DNA of 64,000 bases from Brevibacterium sp. XM4083 (GTDB taxonomy: Bacteria; Actinomycetota; Actinomycetes; Actinomycetales; Brevibacteriaceae). A program made the position numbers and the translations under genes. The notes under the pieces are model-generated. The model did not search any database. It was not told where the DNA came from and was given only the letters and a program-made list of their open reading frames with translations. The first letter of the stretch is position 1. Every line of letters begins with the position of its first letter. Location: NCBI RefSeq assembly GCF_006489205.2, contig NZ_VFYR02000004.1, forward strand, positions 518,101-582,100, read 5' to 3'. Positions 15,798 to 25,077 of this stretch are shown here, piece after piece.

Positions 15798-18647
15798 TCA
15801 GCCGGTCGTCTCCGACTCTCCGGCGACCTCTGCGAGGATGACCCGGTAGCCCAGGCGCGCGTCGTAGCCGTGGATCTCCCGGGTGTCGAGCGCGGACATG
15901 AAGTCGAGCACCTCGGCGGTGATGACCTGACCGGGCACGAGCACCGGGAAGCCGGGCGGGTACGGGGTGACGAACCCGGCCGAGACGGGGGTCTCCCCGG
16001 CATCGACGCGACGGCGCAGTTCGTGCGGGAGGACGTACTCGACCGACTTCTGCCGCAGACCCGCGTAGTACGCGGACCGCAGATCCCCGTCGGGCAGCTG
16101 CGCCGCGGGGTCCTCGGCCGGCACCTCGGCGGCGTACTCCGGGGCGAAGGCGCTGAAGTCGGGCAGCGGCGGCATCACGACGGCGAGTTCCGTCGCCGCA
16201 TTCGCCCGGGTGAGCGCGTGCGGGTCGGAGAACTTCTCGGCGATCTTGACGAGCACCTCGATGAGATAGGCGACGGCCGACCGGGAGGTGCCGATGTTCG
16301 TCATGAAGAGCACGGTGTTCCGGCTCGTCTTGTTGACCTGGATCCCGTAGCGGTCCATGAGGTATTCGTGTTTGAACGTGTCCCCGTCGACGCCGGTGCC
16401 GGTGATCTCGATGGTGATCCGGCTCGGGTCGACGACGAACTCGTCCGTCGTCCACGCGTGCCAGAACGTCCCGAGGCCGTCGCGCAGCGGCATCGACCGC
16501 GTCGTCTCCCGGTATTCGGCGGGGATGAGGTCCTTGGCGGTGAGCACCCGGAACGTCTTCTTCAGCAGCGGGTGCCGGGCCACCGCCGAGGCGAGGCTGA
16601 CAGCGAGGTCGAGCTGCTTCTGGACGAGCGCGAAGCCCTCCATCTCGACCTGCCGCCGACCGAGGTCGAGAGAGGCGAGGATCTGATAGTTCGGCGACGT
16701 CGAGGTGTGCGTCATGTACGCCTCGTGGAAGGCCTCCTCGGCGCCGGCCCCGAACTCCTGGTCGTAGACGTGGATCATCGACCCCTGCCGCAGCGCGGTC
16801 AGGGTCTTGTGCGTCGACTGCGTCGCGTACACCCGGATCGTCGCATCCGGCGGGGCGAGCAGGGTCTCATTGAGCCACACCTCGTCGGGCGCCGGCTCCC
16901 CGGTGACCGGGTCGAAGAGCCGCTTCCGCTGCTCCCGGTACGCGGCGTCGTGGGCGTTCGTCCGCAGGTTCTCATCGAGCCGCTCGGCGGCGACCATGGC
17001 CGTGCGCTTGCGGGTGACGGGATGGAAGCGGGCGAACGCGAACCACGCCTCGTCCCAGAGGAAGACGAGATCGGGTTTGATCGCGAGGCACTCGGCCATC
17101 ACGCGCTCGGGGTCGTAGACGATGCCGTCGAACGTGCAGTTCGTCAGGGTGATCATCCGCACCTCGTCGAGGCGACCGGCGGCCCGGTAGTCGAGGAGGA
17201 GCTGCTTGATCCGCGACAGCGGCACCGCGCCGTAGAACGCGAAGTCGTTGAGCGGGTACGCCTCGAGGTAGGCGGCCCGGGCCCCGGTGAGCATGAGCGC
17301 ATGGTGATGGGACTTGTGGCAGTTGCGGTCGACCATGACGACCTCGCCGGGGGCGACAACGGCCTGGTGGACGATCTTGTTCGCCGTCGACGTCCCGTTC
17401 GTCACGAAGTACGTGCGCTTCGCGCCGAACGCGCGGGCGGCCAGGGACTGCGCCTTCTTCAGGGTGCGCACCGGGGCGAGCAGGGAGTCGAGCTCACCCG
17501 AGGTCGCGCTCGTCTCAGCGAGCAGCAGGTTGAGCCCGTAGAAGTCGACGAAGTCGCTGATCCACTTCGACCCGACGACCGATCCGCCGCGGGAGACCGG
17601 CAGAGCGTGGAAGACCCCGGCGGGGCGCCGGGCATGCTCCTGGATCGCAGCGAAGAACGGAGTGTCGTAGAGGTGCTGGACGCGGCGGAGCAGCGAGAGG
17701 TGGAGCTCGAACTGGTCCTCCCGGCGGAAGACGCGACGGAAGCGGTGGGTGAGCGCCCCGGCGAGGCTCTCGATGTGCGCCCCGGCCATGAGGTAGAGGT
17801 CGAGTTCGGGGCGGATGCCCGCGAGCGTGTCGGCCAGCCGCAGCACCCGGCGCACCGAGTTGAGCGGGCTCATCGGCCCGGTCGGCGACGACGTCGTCCC
17901 CTCGTGGGCGTAGGCCACGGCATCGCGGAGGTCGCGGCTGAGGACCTCACGGGTGCGGTCGGTGAACCCGGGCCGGATGACGCACGCGAGCAGGTTGGGG
18001 TTCGTCAGCGCGGCGACGACGGCGTCATCGGCGGTGGGGACGATGACGTAGTCGTAGATGAACTGGTCGGAGGGGCTGCGGAGCTTGAGCAGGTCGGCGT
18101 GGAGTTCGTCGCGCCCGCCCTCGGTCGTCTCGTCGACGATGAGGACCTCGAACCGGGGACGCTGGTCCTGCCGGTCGCGCAGCTCATTGCGCTCCTCCTC
18201 GGTGAGTTCGTCCTCGAGGAGGTCAGGCACCGTCGTCCCGCGCAGCCGGTTGACCGCGCGGGTGATCATGTCGTGGGCCCGGTCGAACTCGCCGTCGGAG
18301 AGGAGCTCGGCGATCTCCTCGACGTAGCGCTGCCCGAACCCGCCCCAGTAGAGCTCGATGGTCTTCAGCGACCGCAGGGACCGCCACACCTCGCCGTCGG
18401 CGGCGATCATCGAGAAGTCCCCGCCGCTCATGACGAGGCGCTTGATCGCGTACTTGAGGTACTCCCACGCGTCCGAGCGCAGCCGCCACGTGCTCGCCGG
18501 CATTCCCGGGTCGCGTTCGAGCTTCGCCTTCTCCGGTCTCGTGAGGAACCCCGGTCGCAGCGGCGTTCGCGCACCTCCTCCGGAAGCCGACGGTTCGGGC
18601 GTGAAGATCGCCCGCCCCGGAAGATCGTCGGAGTCGATGCCGGTCAT
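15798..18647 (-). CDS. Orn/Lys/Arg family (fold I) PLP-dependent decarboxylase
   Basis: 949-residue protein. The PLP site is clear: ATQSTHKTLTALRQGSMIHV with Schiff-base Lys614, preceded by LVFLWDEAWFAF (Asp for the pyridine N) and VDRNCHKSHHHAL. It is much longer than E. coli-type inducible decarboxylases (~715-755): ~230 residues precede the wing/receiver-like domain. It should decarboxylate ornithine, lysine or arginine to a polyamine precursor; the choice is open. ATG 18647 has AGGAGG 8 bases upstream, which settles the start against longer in-frame options. Divergent from the ThDP enzyme over 115 bp. Confidence 0.88.
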   Translation of the reverse strand: MTGIDSDDLPGRAIFTPEPSASGGGARTPLRPGFLTRPEKAKLERDPGMPASTWRLRSDAWEYLKYAIKRLVMSGGDFSMIAADGEVWRSLRSLKTIELYWGGFGQRYVEEIAELLSDGEFDRAHDMITRAVNRLRGTTVPDLLEDELTEEERNELRDRQDQRPRFEVLIVDETTEGGRDELHADLLKLRSPSDQFIYDYVIVPTADDAVVAALTNPNLLACVIRPGFTDRTREVLSRDLRDAVAYAHEGTTSSPTGPMSPLNSVRRVLRLADTLAGIRPELDLYLMAGAHIESLAGALTHRFRRVFRREDQFELHLSLLRRVQHLYDTPFFAAIQEHARRPAGVFHALPVSRGGSVVGSKWISDFVDFYGLNLLLAETSATSGELDSLLAPVRTLKKAQSLAARAFGAKRTYFVTNGTSTANKIVHQAVVAPGEVVMVDRNCHKSHHHALMLTGARAAYLEAYPLNDFAFYGAVPLSRIKQLLLDYRAAGRLDEVRMITLTNCTFDGIVYDPERVMAECLAIKPDLVFLWDEAWFAFARFHPVTRKRTAMVAAERLDENLRTNAHDAAYREQRKRLFDPVTGEPAPDEVWLNETLLAPPDATIRVYATQSTHKTLTALRQGSMIHVYDQEFGAGAEEAFHEAYMTHTSTSPNYQILASLDLGRRQVEMEGFALVQKQLDLAVSLASAVARHPLLKKTFRVLTAKDLIPAEYRETTRSMPLRDGLGTFWHAWTTDEFVVDPSRITIEITGTGVDGDTFKHEYLMDRYGIQVNKTSRNTVLFMTNIGTSRSAVAYLIEVLVKIAEKFSDPHALTRANAATELAVVMPPLPDFSAFAPEYAAEVPAEDPAAQLPDGDLRSAYYAGLRQKSVEYVLPHELRRRVDAGETPVSAGFVTPYPPGFPVLVPGQVITAEVLDFMSALDTREIHGYDARLGYRVILAEVAGESETTG

Positions 18648-18762
18648 GCTGGAGCCTCCTGGCGTGGTGCGAAATCCGTTGTGCTGACGATCATACGGCC
18701 TGCCCTCACCCGTTTCGCCACCGCGGTGCCCACTTGAGACGAAAGAGTGATAAGCATGAGGA

Positions 18763-20484
18763 ATGGATGCATCAGAGTCGCTGTCCGCCGGCCACCTCAT
18801 CGTCCGCGAGCTCGAGGCCCACGGCGTCCGCCGCGCCTACCTCGTCCCGGGCGAGTCCTACCTCGACGTCCTCGACGGACTCCACGATTCGCCCATCACC
18901 CCGATCGTCTGCCGCCAGGAGGGCGGGGCCGGGTACATGGCCGTGGCCGAGGGGCGGATGACCGGGGTGCCGGGGGTTGCGATGGTCACCCGCGGTCCCG
19001 GTGCCGCGAACGTCATGGCCGCCGTCCACACCGCCCACCAGGATGCGACCCCGCTCGTCGTCTTCGTCGGCCTCATCCCCACCTCCCACCGCGGTCGGGA
19101 GTCCTTCCAGGAGTTCGACCTCAGCGGGTGGTTCGGCTCGACGACGAAGAAGGTCCTCGTCCTCGATGATCCGGACAAGGCCGCCGAGGTGGTCGCCGAT
19201 GCGCTGCACACCGCGGTCACCGGCCGGCCGGGTCCCGTCGTCGTCGGCCTGCCCGAGGAGGTGCTGACCCGGCGCACGACCGCCTCGGCGATTCCGCCCC
19301 TGACCGTCGGGGTGCCCGCCCCCGACGACGGCGACCTCACCGAGGTGCGGGCCCGCATCGACCAGGCCGAACGTCCCGTCCTCATCATCGGCGGGGAGGA
19401 CTGGCCGCAGGCCACCGCCGAGCGCATCGCCCGCTGGTCCGCCGACCGGGGCCTCGGGGTGCTCGGCACGTTCCGCGCCTACGACGGGATCGACCACGAC
19501 AGTCCGAACTTCCTCGGCATCCTCGGGTACGGGGCTGCCCCGGTGGCCCAGCGCGTGTTCGCCGAGGCCGACCTCCACATCTTCCTCGGCTGCGTGCGCA
19601 CGGATGTCGCCACCGACGGATTCACCCTCGGCACGGAGCAGAAGACGATCGTCATCGGCCCCGACCCGGATGCGCACGGGCACTTCGGACGCCTCGATGA
19701 GCACATCGTCACCTCGGTGAGCCGGTTCGCCGCCCGGGTCGTCGCCGCGGACGGGACCCCGGACTACGCGGTCACCGCCGACGGCGCGGTCAACGAGGTC
19801 GCCGGCGGGAAGACCGGTGCCGCGGCCGCACCCGAACTCCCCGCGTGGATCACCGCGGCCCGCGCCGAATTCGAGGCATGGCGGGTGCCGAGACCCGCAC
19901 CGGCCGGAACGGAGGCCGCCCCCGGCTCAGGCCCCGGCTTCGTCGACATGGACGAGGCGTTCACCCATGTCAGGGAGCTGCTGCCGGAGGACGCGATCGT
20001 CACCTACGGGGCGGGGAACTTCTCCGGGTGGGCGACGCGGTTCCTGCCCACGCACGCCTTCCCTTCGGCACTCGGGCCGCGCAACGGGTCGATGGGCTTC
20101 GGGGTGCCCGCCGCCGTCGCCGCGGGACTCGTCGCCCCCGACCGGACGATCTTCTGCATCGCCGGGGACGGGGACTTCCTCATGAACGGCCAGGAGCTCG
20201 CGACGGCCGCACAGTACGGGGTCGACCTCACGATCGTCGTCAACGACAACTCCGTCTACGGCACGATCCGCGGCCACCAGGACCGCGACTACCCGGGCCG
20301 GGCGACGGGCACCGCCCTGGACAACCCCGACTTCGCGGCGATGGCCACGGCCTTCGGCGGACTCGGCATCCGGGTCGAGCGGACCGCGGACTTCCGCGAG
20401 GCCTTCGCCGCCGCGCTGGACCACCGGGGCCCGGCGCTCGTCCACTGCCTCACCGACCCCGCGATCCGCGGCGCCCGGCTGTGA
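18763..20484 (+). CDS. Thiamine-diphosphate-dependent enzyme (acetolactate synthase-like)
   Basis: 573 residues in the three-domain ThDP layout. The N-terminal Pyr domain has catalytic Glu53 (CRQEGGAGYMAVAEG), the central domain is degenerate, and the C-terminal PP domain has the ThDP/Mg motif GDGDFLMNGQELATAAQYG...VVNDN. It resembles carboligases and decarboxylases of the IlvB group but has no small-subunit gene or other biosynthetic neighbours, so a catabolic role (such as an oxalyl-, sulfoacetaldehyde- or benzoylformate-type reaction) is as likely as acetolactate synthesis. GAGGA precedes ATG 18763. Confidence 0.82.
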   Translation: MDASESLSAGHLIVRELEAHGVRRAYLVPGESYLDVLDGLHDSPITPIVCRQEGGAGYMAVAEGRMTGVPGVAMVTRGPGAANVMAAVHTAHQDATPLVVFVGLIPTSHRGRESFQEFDLSGWFGSTTKKVLVLDDPDKAAEVVADALHTAVTGRPGPVVVGLPEEVLTRRTTASAIPPLTVGVPAPDDGDLTEVRARIDQAERPVLIIGGEDWPQATAERIARWSADRGLGVLGTFRAYDGIDHDSPNFLGILGYGAAPVAQRVFAEADLHIFLGCVRTDVATDGFTLGTEQKTIVIGPDPDAHGHFGRLDEHIVTSVSRFAARVVAADGTPDYAVTADGAVNEVAGGKTGAAAAPELPAWITAARAEFEAWRVPRPAPAGTEAAPGSGPGFVDMDEAFTHVRELLPEDAIVTYGAGNFSGWATRFLPTHAFPSALGPRNGSMGFGVPAAVAAGLVAPDRTIFCIAGDGDFLMNGQELATAAQYGVDLTIVVNDNSVYGTIRGHQDRDYPGRATGTALDNPDFAAMATAFGGLGIRVERTADFREAFAAALDHRGPALVHCLTDPAIRGARL

Positions 20485-20496
20485 TGGCAGACTCGA

Positions 20497-20517
20497 GGTG
20501 ACCGGGTCACCGGTGAC
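20497..20517 (+). promoter_or_regulatory. Overlapping GGTGAC palindromes upstream of the amidohydrolase
   Basis: GGTGACC-G-GGTCACC (20497-20511) overlaps the perfect 12-mer GTCACCGGTGAC (20506-20517), giving three half-sites. It lies between the ThDP and amidohydrolase genes and looks like a dimeric regulator site or a small hairpin. Confidence 0.4.
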
Positions 20518-20544
20518 AGCGACGTCCACGGAGAAGGCAGCCCC

Positions 20545-22176
20545 ATGAGAATCGACGCGATCTTCACGGATCTCGACGCCCACACCCTCGACCCCGCCCG
20601 GCCCCGGGCGCAGCGGATCGGGGTCTTCGCCGGGCGGATCGTCGGCATCGACGAGGACCTCGACGGCGTCACCGCCGACCGCGTCGAATCGCTCGGCGGG
20701 GCGACCGTGCTCCCGGGCTTCAACGACGTCCACTGCCACACGACGTGGTTCGGCCTCACGCTCGCCTCCGTCGACGTCACGGCGATGCCCGGCGGCCTGC
20801 CCGACGTCTACGCGGCACTTGAGCAGGCGGCGGCGACGACGCCTGAGGGCGAGTGGATCGAGGCGACCGGCTTCGCCCACCGCGACTACGGCGGGCAGTA
20901 CCCGGAGCTGTCCCGCCTCGACGCGATCACCGGCAGTCGGCCTCTCTTCATGCGCCAGACCTCAGGGCACGCGGCGATCGTCAACACCGAGGCGATGCGC
21001 CGGGCCGGCATCCTCGACCCCGGCTTCACCGATCCGGTCGGCGGGAAGGTCGTCCGCGACGCCGCCGGGCATCCGACGGGGCTCGTCGAGGAGACTGCGC
21101 AGGGCCTCGTCCAGGACCTCATCCGCCCGTACTCGCTCGACACGATCGTCGAGGCCCTCGATCTCGCGACGACGCAGTACGCGAAGGAGGGCATCACCTC
21201 GTTCGGGGAATGCGGCATCGCCTACGGCTGGATCGGCCACTCCCCCATCGAGATCTCCGCGTACCTGCGGGCGCGCGAGGAAGGCCGGCTGCGGGCCCGC
21301 GCGCAGCTGATGCCGCAGGCCGACGGCCTCCACGCGATCGCCGCGAACCCGGCCGACGGCTTCGGGATCGGTCTCGACGCGGGACTGCGCACCGGCCTCG
21401 GTGACGACCTCATCAGCATCGGCCCGGTGAAGTTCTTCATGGATGGGGCGATGAGCGGGGAGACCGCCGCCCTGCGGGAGAACTACGCGGGCCGCGATCA
21501 TCGCGGGTACCTCCAGGCCGACGCCGAGGTGCTGCGCCGCCAGATCCTCGACACGTACGCCTCCGGGTGGTCGCTGGCCGTCCACGCGATCGGCGACGCC
21601 GCCGTCGATGCCGCGATCGCGAACATCGTCGAGGCGCAGAGGCTCCACGGCCGGCGGGCGGTGCCCAACCGGATCGAGCACGCCGGTCTCGTCCACGACG
21701 AGCACCTCGCGACGCTCGCCGAGCACGGCATCGCGGTGACCCCGCAGGCCGCGTTCGCCGAGGCGATCGGCGACGGGATGAACCGGTCGCTCGGGCCCGA
21801 GCGCCGCCGCCTGCTCTACCGGGCGAAGTCGTTCGTCGACGCCGGGGTTCTGCTGCCCGGCAGCTCGGATCGCCCGTGCGCCGACGGCACGGCGCTGCGC
21901 GGCATCGAGGCCTTCGTCACCCGCGCGACCCGGGACGGTGACGTCATGGGCGCAGCGAGCGAGCGGCTCACCCCCGCTGAGGCGGTCGCCGCCTACACCT
22001 CGGTCGCCGCCGTCGCCTCGGGGCAGGGCGCGGACAAGGGCACGCTGACCCGGGGGAAGCTCGCCGACTTCGTCGCGCTCGACGCCCATCCCGCCGAGGT
22101 GGCCCCCGACGAGATCGCTGACATCCCCGTCCGCGCGACCGTCCTCGGCGGCGCGTTCACCCACGACGCCCGGTAG
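20545..22176 (+). CDS. YtcJ-like metal-dependent amidohydrolase
   Basis: 543 residues. PGFNDVHCHTTWFG carries the first metal-binding His-x-His of the amidohydrolase superfamily, SLAVHAIGDAAVD and RIEHAGLVHDEHL carry later His ligands, and LLPGSSDRPC holds the final Asp. The long form (~540) with QTSGHAAIVNT is characteristic of the YtcJ/NfdA group, which hydrolyses N-formyl or other N-acyl amines; the substrate here is unknown. GGAGAAGG precedes the ATG. It is 60 bp downstream of the ThDP gene in the same direction and may share its transcript. Confidence 0.85.
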   Translation: MRIDAIFTDLDAHTLDPARPRAQRIGVFAGRIVGIDEDLDGVTADRVESLGGATVLPGFNDVHCHTTWFGLTLASVDVTAMPGGLPDVYAALEQAAATTPEGEWIEATGFAHRDYGGQYPELSRLDAITGSRPLFMRQTSGHAAIVNTEAMRRAGILDPGFTDPVGGKVVRDAAGHPTGLVEETAQGLVQDLIRPYSLDTIVEALDLATTQYAKEGITSFGECGIAYGWIGHSPIEISAYLRAREEGRLRARAQLMPQADGLHAIAANPADGFGIGLDAGLRTGLGDDLISIGPVKFFMDGAMSGETAALRENYAGRDHRGYLQADAEVLRRQILDTYASGWSLAVHAIGDAAVDAAIANIVEAQRLHGRRAVPNRIEHAGLVHDEHLATLAEHGIAVTPQAAFAEAIGDGMNRSLGPERRRLLYRAKSFVDAGVLLPGSSDRPCADGTALRGIEAFVTRATRDGDVMGAASERLTPAEAVAAYTSVAAVASGQGADKGTLTRGKLADFVALDAHPAEVAPDEIADIPVRATVLGGAFTHDAR

Positions 22177-22191
22177 CGCCGGGACGGCGGC

Positions 22192-23556
22192 TCAGCGGGG
22201 CGGGAAGTCGAGGTCGGTGAGGACCTTGTCAAGGATGCCGAGGCCCTTCTCGAGGTCGTCCTCGCTGATGTTGATCGGCGGGACGACGTGGATGCGGTGG
22301 TAGTTGTTGAACGCGACGAGACCGTACTCCTTGAGGGAGGCGAGCACCGAGGCGACTTCGGGTGAGCCGCCGCCGTAGGGGGCCAGCGGCTCCTTCGTCT
22401 CCTTGTCCCAGACGAGTTCGATCGCCCAGAACGCCCCGGTGCCACGGACCTCCCCGACGTGCTTCGAGGTCTCCGCGATCTGCCGCAGGCGCGGTCCGAT
22501 GATCTCCTCGCCGATCCGGGCGGCGTGGGCGACCATGCCCTCGTTCTCCATCGCATCGATCGTCGCGACCGCGGCCGCGCACGCGAGCGGGTGACCGGAG
22601 TACGTCAGACCGCCGGGGTAGGGCACCTCGGCGAAGGAGTCATAGACGGCATCGTCCATGATCACCCCACCGAGCGGGACGTACCCGGAGTTGACGCCCT
22701 TGGCGAAGGTGATGATGTCGGGGACGATGTCGAAGTGCTCGAAGGCGAACCACCGGCCGGTGCGACCGAAGCCGGCCATCACCTCGTCGGCGATGAGGAC
22801 GATGTCGTGGGCGTCGGCGAGCGCCCGCACGCCCTGCATGTACTCCGGGCTCGGGATCATGATGCCCGCGGTGCCGGGGATCGATTCGAGGACGATCGCG
22901 GCGATCGTCGACGGGCCCTCGAGTTCGATCGTGCGCTCGAGGTGGCGCAGGGCGCGCTCGGTCTCCTCCGCCTCGGTGGTCGCGGCGAATTCGGAGCGGT
23001 AGAGGAAGGGGCCGAAGAAGTGGACGACACCGGAATCGCCGAGGTCGTTCCTCCACCGTCGCGGATCGCCGGTGACGTTGATCGCCGTCTGCGTGCCCCC
23101 GTGGTACGAGCGGTAGCGGGAGAGGACCTTGTGCCTGCCGGTGTGGAGGCGGGCCATGCGGATCGCGTGCTCGTTGGCGTCGGCCCCGCCGTTGGTGAAG
23201 AAGACGTGGTCGAGGCCGGCGGGGGTGCGCTCGGTGATGAGGCGGGCGGCCTCCGAGCGGGCGGCGTTGGCGTACGCGGGGCTGATCGTGCAGAGCAGAT
23301 CGGCCTGGTCCTTGATCGCGGCGACGACCTTGGGATGCTGGTGGCCGATGTTCGTGTTTACGAGCTGGGAGGAGAAGTCGAGCAGCGGCCGGCCCTCGCC
23401 GTCGTAGATGTACGAGCCCGCCGCCCGGGAGACGGTCATCGGGTCGAGCGTCCTCTGCGCCGACCACGAGTGGAAGACGTGGGCGCGGTCGAGGGCGTAG
23501 GCGCGGGCGGACTCGTCCTTGATCTCCGCGATCTCCGCATCGCTGAACTGCTCCAT
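22192..23556 (-). CDS. Class III (omega-type) aminotransferase
   Basis: 454-residue PLP enzyme. ADEVMAGFGRTG contains the cofactor-binding Asp, ITFAKGVNSGYVPLGG contains Schiff-base Lys286, and FTNGGADANEHAIRMAR binds the phosphate. The class includes omega-amino acid, taurine and diamine aminotransferases. A link with the nearby decarboxylase (diamine products) or the ThDP enzyme is possible but unproven. ATG 23556 is preferred because GAAAGG stands 8 bases upstream; a GTG lies 9 bp earlier. It is convergent with the amidohydrolase (15-bp gap). Confidence 0.88.
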   Translation of the reverse strand: MEQFSDAEIAEIKDESARAYALDRAHVFHSWSAQRTLDPMTVSRAAGSYIYDGEGRPLLDFSSQLVNTNIGHQHPKVVAAIKDQADLLCTISPAYANAARSEAARLITERTPAGLDHVFFTNGGADANEHAIRMARLHTGRHKVLSRYRSYHGGTQTAINVTGDPRRWRNDLGDSGVVHFFGPFLYRSEFAATTEAEETERALRHLERTIELEGPSTIAAIVLESIPGTAGIMIPSPEYMQGVRALADAHDIVLIADEVMAGFGRTGRWFAFEHFDIVPDIITFAKGVNSGYVPLGGVIMDDAVYDSFAEVPYPGGLTYSGHPLACAAAVATIDAMENEGMVAHAARIGEEIIGPRLRQIAETSKHVGEVRGTGAFWAIELVWDKETKEPLAPYGGGSPEVASVLASLKEYGLVAFNNYHRIHVVPPINISEDDLEKGLGILDKVLTDLDFPPR

Positions 23557-23675
23557 GATCGTCACCTTTCGCGCTCGTCCGGGCCCGGCAGCGGGGCATG
23601 CGGCGCAGCCTCGGCGCCGCCTACGCTCAAGGGTAGAGCACTGGGAGGCCAGGTCCGCGGACTACAGTGAACCAC

Positions 23676-24287
23676 ATGCCCTACCGGACGATCGCCCGCC
23701 CCGCCGCAGCCGAGATCGAGATCAGGAAGTCCCGTTTCCTCGGCCTCATCGCCCCGGTCGAGACCGAAGCGCAGGCCCGGGAGATCATCGCCGCCCGCCG
23801 CGCGGAGCATCCGAAGGCCCGCCATCACTGCACGGCGTTCATCCTCGATCCCGATGCGCGCACGCAGCGCTTCAGCGACGACGGGGAGCCGGCGGGCACG
23901 GCGGGCGCCCCGATCCTCGACGTCCTCGCCGGCCGCGACCTCACGTACGCCCTCGCCGTCGTCACCCGGTACTTCGGGGGCACCCTGCTCGGTGCGGGCG
24001 GGCTCGTGCGCGCCTACGGGCAGGCCGCCTCGGCGGCGGTCGATGAGGCGGCGATCATCACGAAGCAGGAGCTCGTGCCGGTGCGTGCGACCGTCGACTA
24101 CGCGCAGGCGAATGTCCTCGAGCGCGCGGCGGGGATCCGCGGGTGGTCGGTCCGGGCGGAGTACGGCGCTGAGGTGACGCTCGACGTCCTCGTCCCCCTC
24201 GCCGAGGTGGATCCGGCCCTGACGATGTTCGCCGACCTCACAGCGGGGCGGGCCCAGCCGGAGGTCGGCGACGTGGAGTGGGTGTGA
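23676..24287 (+). CDS. YigZ/IMPACT family protein
   Basis: 203 residues. KSRFLGLIAPVETEAQAREII, HHCTAFIL, FSDDGEPAGTAGAPIL and VVTRYFGGTLLGAGGLVRAYG are the conserved blocks of the N-terminal UPF0029/IMPACT domain; a C-terminal DUF1949 domain follows. The family is linked in eukaryotes to Gcn2 control and in bacteria has no settled role. ATG 23676 gives the usual N-terminus; a GTG lies 9 bp upstream. The ribosome site is weak. Confidence 0.9.
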   Translation: MPYRTIARPAAAEIEIRKSRFLGLIAPVETEAQAREIIAARRAEHPKARHHCTAFILDPDARTQRFSDDGEPAGTAGAPILDVLAGRDLTYALAVVTRYFGGTLLGAGGLVRAYGQAASAAVDEAAIITKQELVPVRATVDYAQANVLERAAGIRGWSVRAEYGAEVTLDVLVPLAEVDPALTMFADLTAGRAQPEVGDVEWV

Positions 24288-24304
24288 GGCTGTCGCCTCG
24301 GTGG

Positions 24305-24338
24305 TTCTGCTCAGTGATCGATTCTGCTCAGTCGAGCG
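24305..24338 (-). repeat. 17-bp-period direct repeat over the ybaK stop codon
   Basis: TTCTGCTCAGT occurs at 24305-24315 and 24322-24332 (+ strand), exactly 17 bp apart. The copy at 24322 includes the gene's stop (24328-24330). On the coding strand the unit reads ACTGAGCAGAA, so a second TGA sits 17 nt downstream in another frame. Confidence 0.7.
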
Positions 24339-24834
24339 CGGCGATCTTCGCGACCTGCGCGTTCGTGAGCATGACGAGGTCCTCGGGTCGGATCTCGATC
24401 TCGAGGCCGCGGCGGCCGGCGGAGACGAAGACCGAGGCGTGCTCGAGCACGGTGCGGTCGATGACGACGGGCACGGCGTGGCGCTGCCCGAACGGGGAGA
24501 CGCCGCCGACCGGGTAGCCGGTGCGGCGCTCGGTCTCCGCGACCCCGGCCAGCTGCGCCTTCTTCGCGCTGCGCGCCGAGGCGAGAGCCTTGAGGTCGAG
24601 CTGTCCCGAGACGGGGACGAGAGCGGTGACGGGGGCGCCGTCGACCTGGATCATCAGGGTCTTGAACACCTGATCGGACCCGACGCCGAGCTTGTCAGCG
24701 GCTTCCGAGCCGTAGCGCCGGGTGGCGGGGTCGTGCTCGAAGCTGTGCAGGCTGTAGTCGATGCCCGCGAGATTGAGAACGCGAACGGCCGGGGTAGCCG
24801 CGCTGGCTGATTTGGATGCAGATGCAACTGTCAT
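24328..24834 (-). CDS. ybaK: YbaK/EbsC family Cys-tRNA(Pro) deacylase
   Basis: 168 residues of the YbaK editing-domain family, which removes Cys mischarged on tRNA-Pro. Conserved blocks are HDPATRRYGSEAADKLGVGSDQVFKTL (with the binding Lys), ALVPVSGQLDLKALA, and TGYPVGGVSPFGQR. ATG 24832-24834 gives the standard family start after a short Ser/Ala-rich leader. The stop region is tandemly duplicated (see repeat). The 243 bp upstream are non-coding; a TTGACG box is visible near 24980, with a poor -10. Confidence 0.87.
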   Translation of the reverse strand: MTVASASKSASAATPAVRVLNLAGIDYSLHSFEHDPATRRYGSEAADKLGVGSDQVFKTLMIQVDGAPVTALVPVSGQLDLKALASARSAKKAQLAGVAETERRTGYPVGGVSPFGQRHAVPVVIDRTVLEHASVFVSAGRRGLEIEIRPEDLVMLTNAQVAKIAALD

Positions 24835-25077
24835 AAGGGGGTCGTGCCTCCTGCCCGCGGGTCGAGAGGGAGACGCAGAGCGCGACTGCCGGAGCCTCGC
24901 GCTCTTCCCAGCTCGATACGGACGGAATGTTGTATCGGTTACTGATTGGGTACCCGCCCACAATAGGCGAACCGTCAAGCCCTGCGCCAATCAATGGAGG
25001 CAAACCGAACTTGCCGACAGCGAGCCTTCGTCCAGCTCACACGGGATCATCGCGTTCGGGCACCGGGTCAGCCGGCC

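Noticed and set aside
15273-18737. Open frame of ~1150 codons on the + strand opposite the decarboxylase
   Set aside because: It is a GC-driven shadow: the minus strand has full PLP-enzyme motifs, whereas this frame is rich in Arg, Asp, Val and Gly with no motif.
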